Position numbers and translations under genes: made by a program
Notes under the pieces: generated by a model
What the model saw: only the letters and a program-made list of their open reading frames with translations
Databases searched by the model: none
Told to the model about the DNA's origin: nothing
Shown here: in pieces, positions 47,564 through 60,195 of the stretch
How positions within the stretch are numbered: the stretch's first letter is position 1
Layout: each line of letters begins with the position of its first letter
Assembly: GCA_030765065.1 (NCBI GenBank)
Contig: CM060990.1
Span: 279,709,341-279,773,340 of the forward strand
Origin: Deroplatys truncata
Lineage: Eukaryota > Arthropoda > Insecta > Mantodea > Mantidae
DNA: 64,000 nucleotides
Reading direction: 5' to 3'

Positions 47564-47909
47564 CTGTAACACACATTCACATTATTTGCAGCTTGTTGTA
47601 GGTATATACTTCGATGTGGAGAATCATTGCAAGGGGTATTAAACTTCTTTCTGCACGAAATCACTCAGAGTACAATCTAGACATAATTTACACATATTTT
47701 TTTTAATACAGTAATGCATGCTTTTGACAACTGCTATCCTACTGGAAATTGTTTGAAACTTGCTGTAGGTATCTGCTTTGAGGTAAAGAATCAGTGAATA
47801 GACTATTAAACTTCTTTCTGCAGATCCTCGCCCAGACTACATCCTAGGCGTTATTTTTTTACATAGTGATGTATACTTTAGACAAATGTTATCCTAGTGA
47901 AGTGTGAAT

Positions 47910-48909
47910 TTATAAACTCAACGAATGTAACTCTAAATGAAGCTTTGTAAGGATAGCTGAATTATTTCTACAAACCTTAACGGGAAGAAAAGACAATTTA
48001 CATGTCTTAAACTTGCCGACTGGTACTACTCCATGATATACCATTTGAAACTTCCCTGGCATTTCCTCCAGCTGTTGGCTTGTTAGGGTTGAATATCTTG
48101 TCGGTAGAAACACTTGCTTATCGTCTAAAAGCGCAACCACTCTAGCACCGTATCGCGTATCAATTTTTCTTAAGGATTTTATATTATAAGGCTCCTCTGG
48201 CTGAAGATCTTGTAGTCTTTGAACGGCAGGGTAAATGCTACCCTCAGCCAATGTGTTAAGTTGAGATGTTAAACTTGCTGCATTAGGAAGAGAAAAAAAA
48301 CATATTCTTTATTAGAGAATGTGTTGCATAACAAAATTTCATTTATTTGAAAGTTACAAAATTATTAACTTTTTTTCTGAAAATGATAATATGTGTAAAT
48401 ATAATTGAGGTTCTGATTCACTAATGAAGTTCATTAAGTACTGTATTTTTCGATTTAAATGTTTTAATATAATGTAAATATTTACTTTGTTAGAGCGATT
48501 GATTCGCGCAACAGACTTTTTGTAATATTCTAAAGCAAAAACGTTAATAAGGTATTCAAATAATTGTATTTTCTCCAAAAGGAATATAATTCACTCTGTG
48601 AAATCCTGTATTTAAATATCTGTAATAATAATTACTCAACAAGGTGAATACTTAACTAAATTGTTCCCATTTTGAGAATTCGCGCAGTTAGCTATTAAAT
48701 GTAGAATAAGCTTGCCTAAAATGAATACTTAACTAAACTGTTCACATTTCAGAAAATTCACCTGTCTAGCTATTAACTTTTAGAATGCTCAGCTATTCGC
48801 ATATAAATGCCATACATTAAAAACAAGAACGCAAATATAAGTTAAATGTACAGAGTAATAATTTAACTTTTAAAGTAAATGAAGCGTTTTGTTACAACTT
48901 ACCAGACAT
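47910..48909 (-). CDS. Spliced gene of element B, right-arm copy
   Basis: Exon 1 is 48909-48903, the intron is 48902-48278 (GTAAGTT...CAG) and exon 2 is 48277-47910. The predicted protein matches the left copy except for one residue near position 14 (Val to Ala). The splice sites, the TATA box (49008-49015, minus sense) and the frame are intact. The two copies converge on the loop gene. Either they are under selection, or the palindrome is too young or too homogenised to have decayed. Confidence 0.6.
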
Positions 48910-49007
48910 GATGTTCGTTGAAATTTCACTTTGAATGAGAAAAGTTTGCAGAGGTCTTAGCTCGCTGTGTTGTCACAATACAGTGAAAATCGTCGGAGAA
49001 GCTACTG

Positions 49008-49015
49008 CTTTTATA
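49008..49015 (-). promoter_or_regulatory. TATA box of right-arm spliced gene
   Basis: TATAAAAG in minus sense, ~100 bp upstream of the start codon at 48909, mirroring 44451-44458. Confidence 0.6.
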
Positions 49016-50202
49016 TCATTTCCCCGATAAAAGCTGAAGGGGTGAGAGGTGTGATGGTATATAATACAACGATTTTGATTGGCTACTCCAAAAATTCGAG
49101 TAGGAGAGGGAAAATGCTAGTCTCGCACAGGGGCATTTCGTAAGCAAGCCTAAACCTGTTATGGGGAAATCCATCGATCACGCCAGCGCTCCTTAAGGGG
49201 AATGCTTCTGCATATGACGCTAGAAATAAAAAATATATTTTATTTTTTACATGTACCGCTAAAATTCATTGTTAATTATTGTTACATTACCAAAATAATC
49301 ACAGGGTGAAAATAATGTTTTGTTTCTGTTGATATAATTTTCCTCGAACCAGCGACCTCTCGATTGCGAATAGACACGTCACAGATGTTTACAAAAGCCT
49401 GATGCTATGTGATGGCTTTAGAATTCTATTCTCTATGCATTACCACGGGAAAAACGAATAGCGAGTTACCACTTGAGAAAAGTTAAAAGTATTTGAAAAT
49501 TTAAACCAATATCAAAAATCTGATGTGTTACACTCACATGACTTTCTCTACTCTTGTACAAACTATTTTTACAAACACTTATTCCCCATATGCTTCATGT
49601 TAATCGAGATATCGAGATGTCAATGTTATTGGTAATTTTCATGTCGATGCAAGGGGAATATGGTAGGTTTTAAGCGATTGTCAAATATTTTAACGCTGGT
49701 TGCTATGTGACGCATTCCATTCTCTTTGCATGTCCAGGACATAAAAACAAGAATAACGAATTTGAGAAAAAGTATAAGTATTGGAAATTTTAAGGGAATA
49801 ACAAAAAAATATCTCGAAAACGGTTTAATGAACAACAAGAATGTATATGATATAAATTATGTATTTTTACGCGACCTCCATTTTTTGTGTAGTAAACTTT
49901 TGTCTATCTCTTATGGTTTATCAGTTTTGCAAAAGTCGTTCAGAATGAAGAATACTTTTTGGAGACATTCCCAGAAAATTCGAGATATACATTTCATTTC
50001 TCATTACAATATCTTAAACATATAATATTTTATTCAATATCGTTAGAGTCATTTTTGAGAAACTTAAGATTTTCGAAAATGTTCCATGTAAAGGGTAGTC
50101 TGGTGCGGAGCATTTTCTTTAAAACCTTCGTGTCGCATCTCTGGAAGATATTGAACCTAAATACCCAGTTTGGTGTTTATCCGACTCTTCGTTTTTGAGT
50201 TA

Positions 50203-50760
50203 TGCTTCACAGGCCCACAGACACACTCAGCCATGCTTTTTTGGATTCAGAGGGTCTCAAAACATGTATTCCCGATGAAATCTCGGTATCGAATTTTTTT
50301 GGGTGGAATACAACACTTCCTCTACTTACTATACGTAGTAGAGAAAGTAAAACTCATAATAACATATGTAATATTCACCTATAACGTTAACCGAATCATT
50401 TATTTTTTTAATAACATTTATAATATTTAACTATAATGTTAACCGTATTTATTTTATTTCTTAATAACATATGTAATATTCACCGTTCTGAATACTTTTT
50501 ATTCTTCATATTACTCTCGCCAAATCATATTTCTTTGTTTAACATACCGAAAAAAAATCAGTTTAATTTTTAATATCATGCATGCAATTCTTGTATGTGA
50601 GTATTTAAATAATGACAAAGATACAATCGAATGCTTAAGTACAGAATCTATACAGTATACGTTTAATTATAATTATAATATTGCTTCTCACCGTTTAATT
50701 TTCCTAACGCTTGAGTCATATTCAATATTTTATTGAAAGAAATAAGAGCTATGAAACTTA
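50203..50760 (+). repeat. 0.56-kb tandem duplication in right arm, copy 1
   Basis: This unit recurs as copy 2 from 50761, interrupted by the gypsy element and resuming at 59816 to ~60195. Both start ATGCTTCACAGGC and end GAGCTATGAAA. The left arm has a single copy (~42725-43265), so the duplication happened in the right arm only. Copy 1 keeps the empty target site of the gypsy element. Confidence 0.8.
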
Positions 50761-50929
50761 TGCTTCACAGGCACATCGACACATACAGCCATGCTTTTTT
50801 GGATTCAGAGGGTCTCAAAACATGTATTTCCGGTGATATCTCGGTATCGAATTTTTTTTGGGTGGAATACAACACTTCCTCTACTTACTATACGTAGTAG
50901 GGAAAGTAAAACTCATAATAACATATGTA

Positions 50930-50933
50930 ATAT
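50930..50933. repeat. TSD of gypsy element, left
   Basis: ATAT, repeated at 59812-59815. Confidence 0.7.
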
Positions 50934-51417
50934 TGTGGCATGTGCACAGAGTCTTGTTAAGACGCTCTCTGGATACCGAAGCATGGCAGTTTGTCTGTGA
51001 GTAGGGGCGATTCAGGGGAAACAGTGTCATTGGAAGGGATATGGCGTTACTGACGCTTGGGGTGTTAGCGTGGCTTCTGTGTCGTTCAGTGAGTAGGCTT
51101 CGGGTCAGACAGACGGGAAAACTGATAACACACGATGTCCTCGTCGGCAGGCAATGGGCAAAGGTATGTAACTAACTTCATCCAATAAATTGTGTGCCAT
51201 CCACGCCTTTTAACTTTTAATTATGGTAGAATAGAATCCTTTCCTCTCCCTTAAGCCAGGCATTGTGTTGGTGTAGTAAATATTTTGTGAGTTAACTTAG
51301 CTGCATCCTCGTCGTTGCCTCGTAATGTAAAGTGCTTTGTTTGATTTAACGATCCCTCTCGCAAGCGAGTTGCTCCCATCTGCATTTCTAACTTAATATA
51401 AAGTGAGGCATACGACA
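50934..51417 (+). repeat. 5' LTR of gypsy element
   Basis: 484 bp, TG...CA. Immediately followed by ATTGGCGGTGGCGCC, which should contain the primer site (TGGCGG...), although I cannot name the tRNA. Confidence 0.85.
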
Positions 51418-52536
51418 ATTGGCGGTGGCGCCAGGTATAATTGAATTTGTTGTGAGATTTCCAAGTGCAAAATTTTTTTCCCCTTTAAAATGTAACGGTT
51501 GTGGTCCTCCACGTGGTCGCGAAAACTCTAAATTTGTTTCTGGCTTAAGGGTAAGGATTTTTATGCTTTAATTTGTGATTCTCTTATTATAAATTTTGTT
51601 ACTATCATATCTGAAAGTCTGGTTTCGAAATTTTAATTTTGAGCTCATTTTTACATTTTTTCCATTGTCTGCCGGCGTGACGCTAAAACTTCCGACTCCA
51701 TATTTCCCCTTGTTTTGGCTTCACTTCCTTTAAATTGTATTGCTGTGCTAAGTGGTTCGTGCTGGTTATGTTCAAAAATGTTTTTGTGAACGTTGCGTTG
51801 TGAAACGAGTGAGATAACGAGCGAGATAGTTGTAGCTTTGAAAATGTGCTCGTCACGTGTTGGCCATCTAGTTGAAAATCTTGTTTTCTGTGCTTATTAG
51901 CTGTGGTTTGGAAACGTATAACTTTATATTCCAGTGATTGTGATTTCTAGCTGTTTATTATACTTTTCTGGGACATTTTTCGTGTAACTTTTATGTACGC
52001 ACGTGTGTTATGTAATTCCCGCGTGGTCATGCATTTCAGCAATAATTTTAGCTTGTGAAACCAGTCTTCCTCAGCACGTGTTTTGGCGCGTTTATTTGCG
52101 TGTGTATATCAGATCAGATACATTTGTTTTAAGAAAAAAAGAGAAGTTTTGTGTGCTACGTATAAATTACAAGTCTGTATTCTGCTCCTTTTGAGATAAT
52201 GTTAGCGGTGGTCACAGTAGGTGTGACGTGGTTTTTTTTAACTTCCAGTTCGAGGTTTCTCACTGAAGCTATCATTTTGTTTTCTTCCATGTGTTCATTC
52301 TGATTAAAAATCTTGGTATTGTGTCCAAGTGGCTTGTGTAGACCATATGTTAGTATAATTTTCTGATATTTCGCCGCGGGCGCTTAATTGTATTCTTTCT
52401 GGAACTGTTTTATTTGGCTATGTTCTGATCTTGCTACTTTCATTCATGTGATGCTATAAGTGTTTAGTTTGGTGTAATCTGTGTCGCTCTGTCCTACTGT
52501 TTGTTTATTGGTTGCGTTATCTTTTGTGCTGCAATC
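51418..52536 (+). other. Leader (5' untranslated region) of gypsy element
   Basis: About 1.1 kb between LTR and gag without a long frame. Probably holds the primer-binding site and packaging signal. Confidence 0.6.
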
Positions 52537-53592
52537 ATGCCTAAGCGACGTACTGCACAGAAATCTGATATAGCAATTGCTCCAGTTAGCGAGCACAGTG
52601 AAGTAGAATCTATGTCCAGTGTTAGTACGCCTGTTGTTACTCAGTTACTAGCGATGTCTAATCCGCCTGTCGTGGCCCATGCAACGCAGCCAGCTGTCTG
52701 CCGCCCGGTCATTGTTCCCTCTTACTTTGAGAATTCCAGTAGGTTGTCGGCGCATGAATTTCTGCAGAACTTTGAAATGGTCGCTGCTGCTAATGGCTGG
52801 TCAGAAGAAACGAAATTGAAATGCTTTCCATGCTATTTACGAGATACTGCTTCATCATGGTTTCAAACTTTTCGCCATCGGCACCCTCACCGTGATTGGG
52901 TTTTCTTGTCTACACAATTTTTAAATGCATTTCAGATAACAAACCAGAGTGATATTCTGGAAATGAAACTCAGACAGCGGGTACAGTTGGATGATGAACC
53001 TGTTATTAGTTACATCTATGACGTGCTATCTTTATGTGACCAAGTCAACCCTGCTATGTTGCAGTTGGAACAAATTAAACACTTGCTTAAAGGTCTTAGA
53101 CCTCTGTATGTACAATCTTTATTGCCATTAAATCCTCAAACTGTTGATGAGGTAATACAAATCATTCGACGAGTGGACAAAGCACAGTTTTACATGCAGA
53201 ACCGTGAACATCTAGTGTCTGCTCAATCTCGGGCTGCAGTGGTTACGCCACCCTCTGTTCTATTTAATACTGCATCTGTTCCTGCTGTTACTTTACCAGC
53301 TTCTCCTCAGCCTTCTCAGGCTTCTTCTCTTGTGGGCGTACCTATCGATCCTATGCATCAGCTGATTGATCGTGTGGAACAGTTATGTAACAGAGTTAAC
53401 CAGCTTCAGTTACCATCTTCGGAGAGAACTTCCCAGCATTCACAGCTTCCACGGTCATCTGACTTCAGCCGGAGGGATCCACCCGTCACCTGCTATAGAT
53501 GCAACAGGCAGGGCCACCTGGCTCGCTTTTGCCGGAGCCGCCTCCCGCAGTCAAAAAACGACTGGCGCCGAGCCTCGCGCGACGAGACGTAG
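52537..53592 (+). CDS. gag of gypsy element (351 aa)
   Basis: The start at 52537 (MPKRRTAQ) is chosen as the first ATG of a basic N-terminus. A capsid-like region includes HEFLQNFEMVAAANGW and RDTASSWFQTFRH (residues ~75-125). A CCHC knuckle CYRCNRQGHLARFC lies at residues ~319-332. The frame is intact. The protein should package the element RNA into cytoplasmic particles. Its 3' end overlaps pol by ~94 nt. Confidence 0.85.
   Translation: MPKRRTAQKSDIAIAPVSEHSEVESMSSVSTPVVTQLLAMSNPPVVAHATQPAVCRPVIVPSYFENSSRLSAHEFLQNFEMVAAANGWSEETKLKCFPCYLRDTASSWFQTFRHRHPHRDWVFLSTQFLNAFQITNQSDILEMKLRQRVQLDDEPVISYIYDVLSLCDQVNPAMLQLEQIKHLLKGLRPLYVQSLLPLNPQTVDEVIQIIRRVDKAQFYMQNREHLVSAQSRAAVVTPPSVLFNTASVPAVTLPASPQPSQASSLVGVPIDPMHQLIDRVEQLCNRVNQLQLPSSERTSQHSQLPRSSDFSRRDPPVTCYRCNRQGHLARFCRSRLPQSKNDWRRASRDET
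53553..53559 (+). promoter_or_regulatory. Slippery heptamer for -1 frameshift between gag and pol
   Basis: A_AAA_AAC read in the gag frame (codons AAA at 53554, AAC at 53557) inside the 53499-53592 overlap. It leads exactly into the pol frame. This matches the known consensus X_XXY_YYZ. A GC-rich, potentially structured stretch (CTGGCGCCGAGCCTCGCGCG) follows within a few bases. Confidence 0.7.
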
Positions 53593-56500
53593 CAGCACCA
53601 CCACCGCCCACCAGCATGGCTGCACCTCAACGGGACATAGCTACACCTCAACGGGATGTGTCTGCATTATCAGGTCAGATATTGCACGTTCCTGGTCGTA
53701 TTGCCCAGACAGAGCTCTCCATCTTGCTTGATACAGGAAGCGCAGTGAGTATTGTGAATGCTGCACATGTTCTTGATCATTCTACATTAAAACCTATAGA
53801 GATGATGCTCCGCACTGCAGGAAACAAGTTACTTGATGCGCCTTACAACACTGTGTTAGATTTCCATATTAATGATGTTCTTTTTCAGGAGGATGTACTA
53901 GTTGTGAAAGAGTTGTCCCATGATTTGATTTTAGGCAATGACTTTTTGCAGACCCATGATGTTATAATTGACTATGCACATAATCCGATAACCCTGAAAT
54001 CTTCTAAGAATGATGCGTTCAGTATACCAATAACCCTAACACAAGGACCTTTTGTTGATATGGCAGTAAACACTCTCCAAGATGATGATTGTACAGATTC
54101 TGGTGTTAAAATGGCAGTTATGAATGATGTTAAAATTCCACCTCTGTCTACATGCTATATATCAGTTAAGCCTTTGTCAGCCATTAGCAATGAGGTTATG
54201 TTTGAACCTGCTCTTAACATAATGCAAAAGAAGAATCTTTCCATTCCACCGTTAATGTGTCATTCTGCCTCTGAACTTACTATTCCAGTGCATAATAATA
54301 CTTCAGTTCCACAAACATTGTTTGCAAATACAGTCTTAGCTAAAGCTTATGATGTTGCACTCGTTCAGAGTAATTCTGTTTTGTCATCCGATGTTACTCC
54401 TCTGCCAGCTCCAAATTGTAATTTTAATGTTAATGGTAAACTCCTGGAAACCCAAAAGGCTGACTTACATGCTTTATTATTGAAATATAGTGATCTTTTT
54501 GCCACAACATTACAAGAACTTGGTACTACGGAAGTTGCAGAATTTGATATCAAAGTAAATGACCCTAAGCCAATTAAGCAAAGACCATATAGAGTTCCTC
54601 ATAAACAAAAGGAAATTATTGCTGAGCAAGTTAAAGAGATGCAAGATGCTGGCATTATCAAGGAATCACAGTCCTCCTGGGCTTCTCCTGTAGTACTTGT
54701 CAAAAAGAAAGTTGGCTCCATGAGATTTTGTGTCGACTATAGAAAACTGAATGCTGTTACAGAGACCACCTCTTTCCCTTTACCATTGATAGATGATTTG
54801 TTAAGTTATTTGGGGTAGGCTAAATGGTTTGTCTCATTAGATTTACTGTCAGCATACTTTCAGGTACCTATTGCAGAGGATAGCCAGAAGTACACCTCTT
54901 TTGTCACATTTCAGGGTCAATATCAATTTACACGCTTGAGTTTTGGGTTGGCAAATGCCCCTAGGTTTTTCAGTTACATCGCAGACAAGTTGTTAGGCGA
55001 TTTGAATTTTAAAAAGGCTATTGCATATCTATATGACATTGTTGTTTTTGCTAAAACCTTTGAGGAGTTGTTACAAAATCTTGAGGCTGTTTTTCGACGT
55101 TTGGATCACCACAAGTTTAAACTTAAACCAGAAAAATGTTTCTTCGCCATGCAAAAGATCAAACTCTTAGGCTTTGAAGTTTCTAAAGATGGCATTTCAC
55201 CTGATTCTGACAAAGTTGTTTCCATTCAAAATTTTCCTCGTCCTAAAAATGTTCTAGATGTGAGAAAGGTTTTGGGATTGTTTAATTTTTACAGGAAATT
55301 CATCAAGGACTATGCTAATATTGCTCAACCACTAATTCAGTTGATTAGGAAGAATCAAAGTTTTATTTGGGGATCTGATCAGCAAACTGCATTTCAAAAT
55401 TTGAAGGACTTATTAGTTTCGGCCCCTGTCTTAGCTCACTATACTCCTGGTGCTTATACCGAACTACACTCTGATGCCAGTGGATTAGGGGTTGCCTCAG
55501 TGTTGTATCAGAAGATTGATAATGTGTTGAAACCAGTGGGCTATGCTTCAAGGACACTATCTAAGTGTGAACGTAATTACAGTGTTCCTGAGTTGGAATT
55601 GTTGGCCATCCTGTTTGGACTTCCCACTTCCGCAGTTTTGTTTATGGCTACAAGGTTCATATTGTATCTGATCATCACTCCCTTTGTTATTTAAATAATT
55701 TGAAAGATTTGACTGGGCGTTTGGCACGATGGAGTTTGAAATTGCAAGAGTTTGATTATACCATTTCTTATAAATCCGGCAAGAAACATCATGATGCTGA
55801 TACACTATCGAGATTTCCTGTGTTACAACATACAGAAAGTGATCTTGAACAGCTTGATGAACTCCCCACATGTTTGCTGTCATCAGTTGAAGTTGCTGAC
55901 CATCAGAAGAAAGATACTGGGTTACTTGAGCTTATTAATGCTCTCCATGATCCTCCGTCGGCCCCTGCTAAGCTCCAGAGACAAATTTCCAACTACACAC
56001 TCAAATCAGGTGTTCTTTATCGTAAAAATGCTGGCTCTACTGGCCCTCTCCATCTGTTGGTTATTCCAGAAGCTCTAAAACATGAAATTCTTTCTTCATG
56101 TCATGATGATCCTCTTTCAGGCCACTTAGGATTCTCAAAAACATTTGCCAAAATTCACTCCAGGTATTACTGGATTGGTATGAAGAAAGATATTGAACAT
56201 TTTGTCCGAAACTGTCCCAGCTGTCAAACAAGAAAAGGACCGAAGAATCAGAAACCAGCAGGCTTATTACAACCAATTCCGGTTACATCTGTAGGCGAGC
56301 GGTGGGGTATTGATTTGCTTGGGCCTCTCCCACGCTCCAATTCTGGACACAAGTATGTTGTCGTTGCGACCGAGTATGCTTCTCGCTGGGTCGAGTCTGC
56401 GTCGCTTTCTTCAGCAACAATCCCTCAAGTTGCTAAATTTATTTTGCATAACATCATCTGTAAGCATGGAGCCCCTGCTGCCTTGTTATCTGATCGTGGC

Positions 56501-57145
56501 TCAGTTTTCTTAAGTGAGGTGACACAAGAATTGTTGAGATCTTTATCAGTGTCTTCCAATTTCACCAGTGCTTATCATCCAGCTTGCAACGGACTTACTG
56601 AAAGATTTAACCAAACCCTCTTAAATATGCTCAGCCATTTTGTGGACAATAATCAGAAGAATTGGGACTCAATTTTGCCCTATGTCGTCTTTTCATATAA
56701 CTCAAGTGTTCAAGAGTCTACGAAATTTTCACCCTTTTTCTTGATATATGGTCGAGAACCTTCATTACCTAACCAGGTTCAGTTACAAGCTACGTCTAAT
56801 GACCTTTTTGTGAGACAGACATTGCAAGAGATTCAGAAGGCACGGGAGGTTGCTGTTGCTAACATTACAAAGCAGCAGGTGAAGCAAAAAGAAGCATTTG
56901 ATGCTAAACATAGAGATGTGGTTTATAATGTAGGTCAATTAGTTAAAGTTTTCACTCCCATTAGGAAGAAAGGTAAATGTACAAAGTTGCTACATAGATA
57001 TTTTGGCCCTTTTGAAATTATCCGACAGAACACTCCTGTTACCTACCTTGTTGGTCGACCTCATGCTCCCCGTACCAAACATCAGAGTGTTCATGTGTCA
57101 CGCCTTTACCCTTACTATGATCCTGTGGGTCCTTATAGACTGTAA
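53553..57145 (+). pseudogene. pol of gypsy element (PR-RT-RNaseH-INT), disrupted
   Basis: Protease shows LLDTGSAVSIV (~53730). Reverse transcriptase runs from ~54540. It has an in-frame TAG at 54816-54818, and the catalytic YxDD box reads YLYD (~55027-55040), losing one catalytic aspartate. RNase H starts at LHSDASG (~55465) and is followed by a one-base frameshift near 55620. The later frame (to 57145) encodes the end of RNase H, the integrase HHCC zinc region (HLGF to CPSCQ, ~56110-56230), the DDE core (GIDLLGP, LLSDRGS, GLTERFNQ) and a GPF/Y-like C-terminus (RYFGPFEI). Integrase looks intact, whereas reverse transcriptase does not. Confidence 0.85.
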
Positions 57146-59325
57146 AGTCTGAGTTTCTGATGCTTAATTAAGCTTTACTTTTCAGGAATATGTAATATGA
57201 ATGTATCTGCTAAATTACAAGTGTATTATTATTTTGGGTGTAACTTAAATTTTAAATTATGTTTTGGGAACTGCAAATCATTTGTTTTGTTGTATTATGC
57301 TGCATGAATGTGTTTCATGTGTACTATGTGCTTAATTGAGCTTTCATTTTCAGGAATGTTATGTGACAATATTGTTTTGAGTAATGATGTGATGTTGTTT
57401 TGTTGCATTCGATTTGATTTGATATGATTTGATTTGATTTGACTCGATTTGATTTTGGGTTTCATAATGATGCTTTGATTTTTATTTGCAGAAAATTGTT
57501 GCATGAATAGTGTGTGTATGTATGTGTGTCTTTGAGGTTATGTGATATATGTGAGATTTTCCTCGGTGGGTGTGCCAAAGAGTAACCCCGATGGCGTAGT
57601 GTGAGTTTATGTGAGAAATATGAGTTGAGATTTGCCTCGGTGGATGTGCGTAAGAGTAACCCCGACGGTGTTAATGAGATGCGGAGAGATGAGAAGAGAC
57701 GAGATGATGTCAGCTTCGGTGGAAGTGCCACAGTGTAACCCCGACAGTTGTATGATTTCAGAGATTTTGGCTTATTGGTGTTGCTGTAACGTGCCCAGTA
57801 TAGCGTGTGTGATGAATTCACACGAGAGATTAAATGGATGGAAGTGAATGTAATGTGAATAATTTTTTTTCTGTTTATGCAACAAGTTTATTACCATCTT
57901 AGATAGCAAATTTTAATACCACCTGTTTTCCAGCTTAATTTTCATTTGGAGGATGTGGATGCAACAGTATAATGTCATGTTATTTGTGTCATTCCTGAAT
58001 TGTTAATGTGATTTCTTGAAGTTTATGCCTATGTTAGATGTTTTGAATTTGCAGCATGTTAAATGAGACTCGTCAGTGTAGATGTTTTGTTTTGAAGAGA
58101 AAATTGAAAGTTGCGATAAAGATGATGATGATTGAAGTAATGATCGAGATTGCACTATTACTGATGATGATTATGAAAGATGTTGATAATAATGAGATGA
58201 GAAAGATAGTGATGTGGACGAGAAGTTGTATTAGTGACAAGAGTAGGATAATAGTAGTTGAAAGCATGTCACGTGGCGTAGTTTGGAGATGTATTGTGGA
58301 TGTAGTTTGTAGTGATGCATACACTAGTTTGAGTAGATAGTTAAGTGACTGTTGTGTGTAATTTGGGCCATGGTCAGCGTGAATGAGTTCATTTCATTGT
58401 CATGTGTGATTGTCTTGTAAGTGCAGTTACTTTCTTTTGTTAGTGATACCAGCTGGTTATTAAGATTTAATATTGGAATGCCAAAATAAGGTTATGTTTC
58501 ATTTCTGTCATGTTCATGTATTCTGAGTCTGTTTTACTGTTTTATTTGGATTGTGAAGCATTGTAAGTTAAATTTTGGATGGCAACTCTGTAAAATTTCG
58601 TTCTTATGCCAATTTGTACTTATTTTTTTCTCTTTCTTTGCCCATGTCAAAAGAATTTTTAGTGTAAACTTTTCAACCTTTAAAATCTTTAATTGTACAT
58701 GACATACCGTTCTTTTTATGTGTGATTGTTTGTGGGAGCACCTTTTTTTATTGTTTGGTGGTTTTGTTCTAGTCTTTTGCTGTGGCGGAGCTCGAGAACA
58801 TCCAAGAGCATCCCCGGAGCACACCAGAAGTCAAGAAACACCACAGGGAAGCTGTCGGGCAGCCACTACACTGCCGTGGCATAAGGAGCCACTATGTCGG
58901 GGGGCAGTCCAAGCCAGCGACTGCCCACCCTGTTGTCATCACCAGAGATCTGCAGTGATAATTCTACACCAGGACAAATCGTCGTTGTGGGCACTGTATA
59001 AAATCACCCACAAACAGTTACAGCAGACCATCGATATTTTGCGCAGTGTAGTGTGCCTGTGAACTGAGGCAGCGTGGTGTGTGCGTGTGCGGGGTGCTCA
59101 CGTATAAGTGCATTAACAATATTAGTCGACAGCACTTACGTCTCTCGTGTCTCCACATCGCCCAACAATATTGTGTCGTCGTCTGGGTGCTTATCACACA
59201 TGTATATTATTGTTATATTTTGGTTCATCACACATGTGTATGTCATTTTTTGTTATTTTCATGTTTCTTGTTATATTTATTTTCCTCATGTCGACGAGGG
59301 CGTCGACTTCAAGGCCAGGGGGAGA
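57146..59325 (+). other. Long 3' untranslated region of gypsy element and polypurine tract
   Basis: 2.2 kb without a convincing gene and no envelope. It includes a (GATTT)n run (57411-57455) and three ~70-80-bp repeats around CCTCGGTGG...GTAACCCCGA (57560-57750). The purine tract AAGGCCAGGGGGAGA (59311-59325) abuts the 3' LTR. Confidence 0.7.
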
Positions 59326-59811
59326 TGTGGCATGTGCACAGATAGTCTTGTTAAGACGCTCTCTGGATACCGAAGCATGGCAGTTTGTCTGTGAGTAGGG
59401 GCGATTCAGGGGAAACAGTGTCATTGGAAGGGATATGGCGTTACTGACGCTTGGGGTGTTAGCGTGGCTTCTGTGTCATTCAGTGAGTAGGCTTCGGGTC
59501 AGACAGACGGGAAAACTGATAACACACGATGTCCTCGTCGGCAGGCAATGGGCAAAGGTATGTAACTAACTTCATCCAATAAATTGTGTGCCATCCACGC
59601 CTTTTAACTTTTAATTATGGTAGAATAGAATCCTGTCCTCTCCCTTAAGCCAGGCATTGTGTTGGTGTAGTAAATATTTTGTGAGTTAACTTAGCTGCGT
59701 CCTCGTCGTTGCCTCGTAATGTAAAGTGCTTTGTTTGATTTAACGATCCCTCTCGCAATCGAGATGCTACCATCTGCATTTCTAAGTTAATATAAAGTGA
59801 GGCATACGACA
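59326..59811 (+). repeat. 3' LTR of gypsy element
   Basis: 486 bp, ~98.5% identical to the 5' LTR. Confidence 0.85.
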
Positions 59812-60195
59812 ATATTCACCTATAATGTTAACCGAATCATTTATTTTTTTAATAACATTTATAATATTTAACTATAATGTTAACCGTATTTATTTTATTT
59901 TTAATAACATATGTAATATTCACCGTTCTGAATACCTTTTATTCTTCATATTACTCTCGCCAAATCATATTTCTTTGTTTAACATACCGATTAAAACTCA
60001 GTTCAATTTTTGATATCATGCATGCAATTCTTGTATGTGAGTATTTAAATAATGACAAAGATACAATCGAATGCTTAAGTACAGAATCTATACAGTATAC
60101 GTTTAATTATAATTATAATATTGCTTCTCACCGTTTAATTTTCCTAACGCTTGAGTTATATTCAATATTTTATTGAAAGAAATAAGAGCTATGAA
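59812..60195 (+). repeat. 0.56-kb tandem duplication, rest of copy 2
   Basis: Continues the copy begun at 50761-50933 after the gypsy insertion; starts with the right TSD copy (ATAT). Confidence 0.75.

Larger units (their letters stand above)
50934..59811 (+). mobile_element. Ty3/gypsy-type LTR retrotransposon, young but defective
   Basis: 8878 bp with LTRs 50934-51417 and 59326-59811, which start TGTGGCATG and end ACGACA. TSD is ATAT. The LTRs differ by about seven substitutions and one 2-bp indel in ~485 bp, so insertion is recent. Gag, protease, reverse transcriptase, RNase H and integrase follow in Ty3/gypsy order; there is no envelope gene and no chromodomain. A ~2.2-kb untranslated region precedes the 3' LTR. 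The reverse transcriptase is damaged, so this copy would depend on others. Confidence 0.9.

Noticed and set aside
58056-58340. Met/Ile-rich frame in the gypsy 3' region
   Set aside because: Low-complexity GATGAT/ATGATG sequence, with an equally long frame on the other strand.
58718-59062. Frame in the gypsy 3' region that could be an envelope gene
   Set aside because: Only 114 codons, without a surface-unit/transmembrane arrangement or cleavage site.
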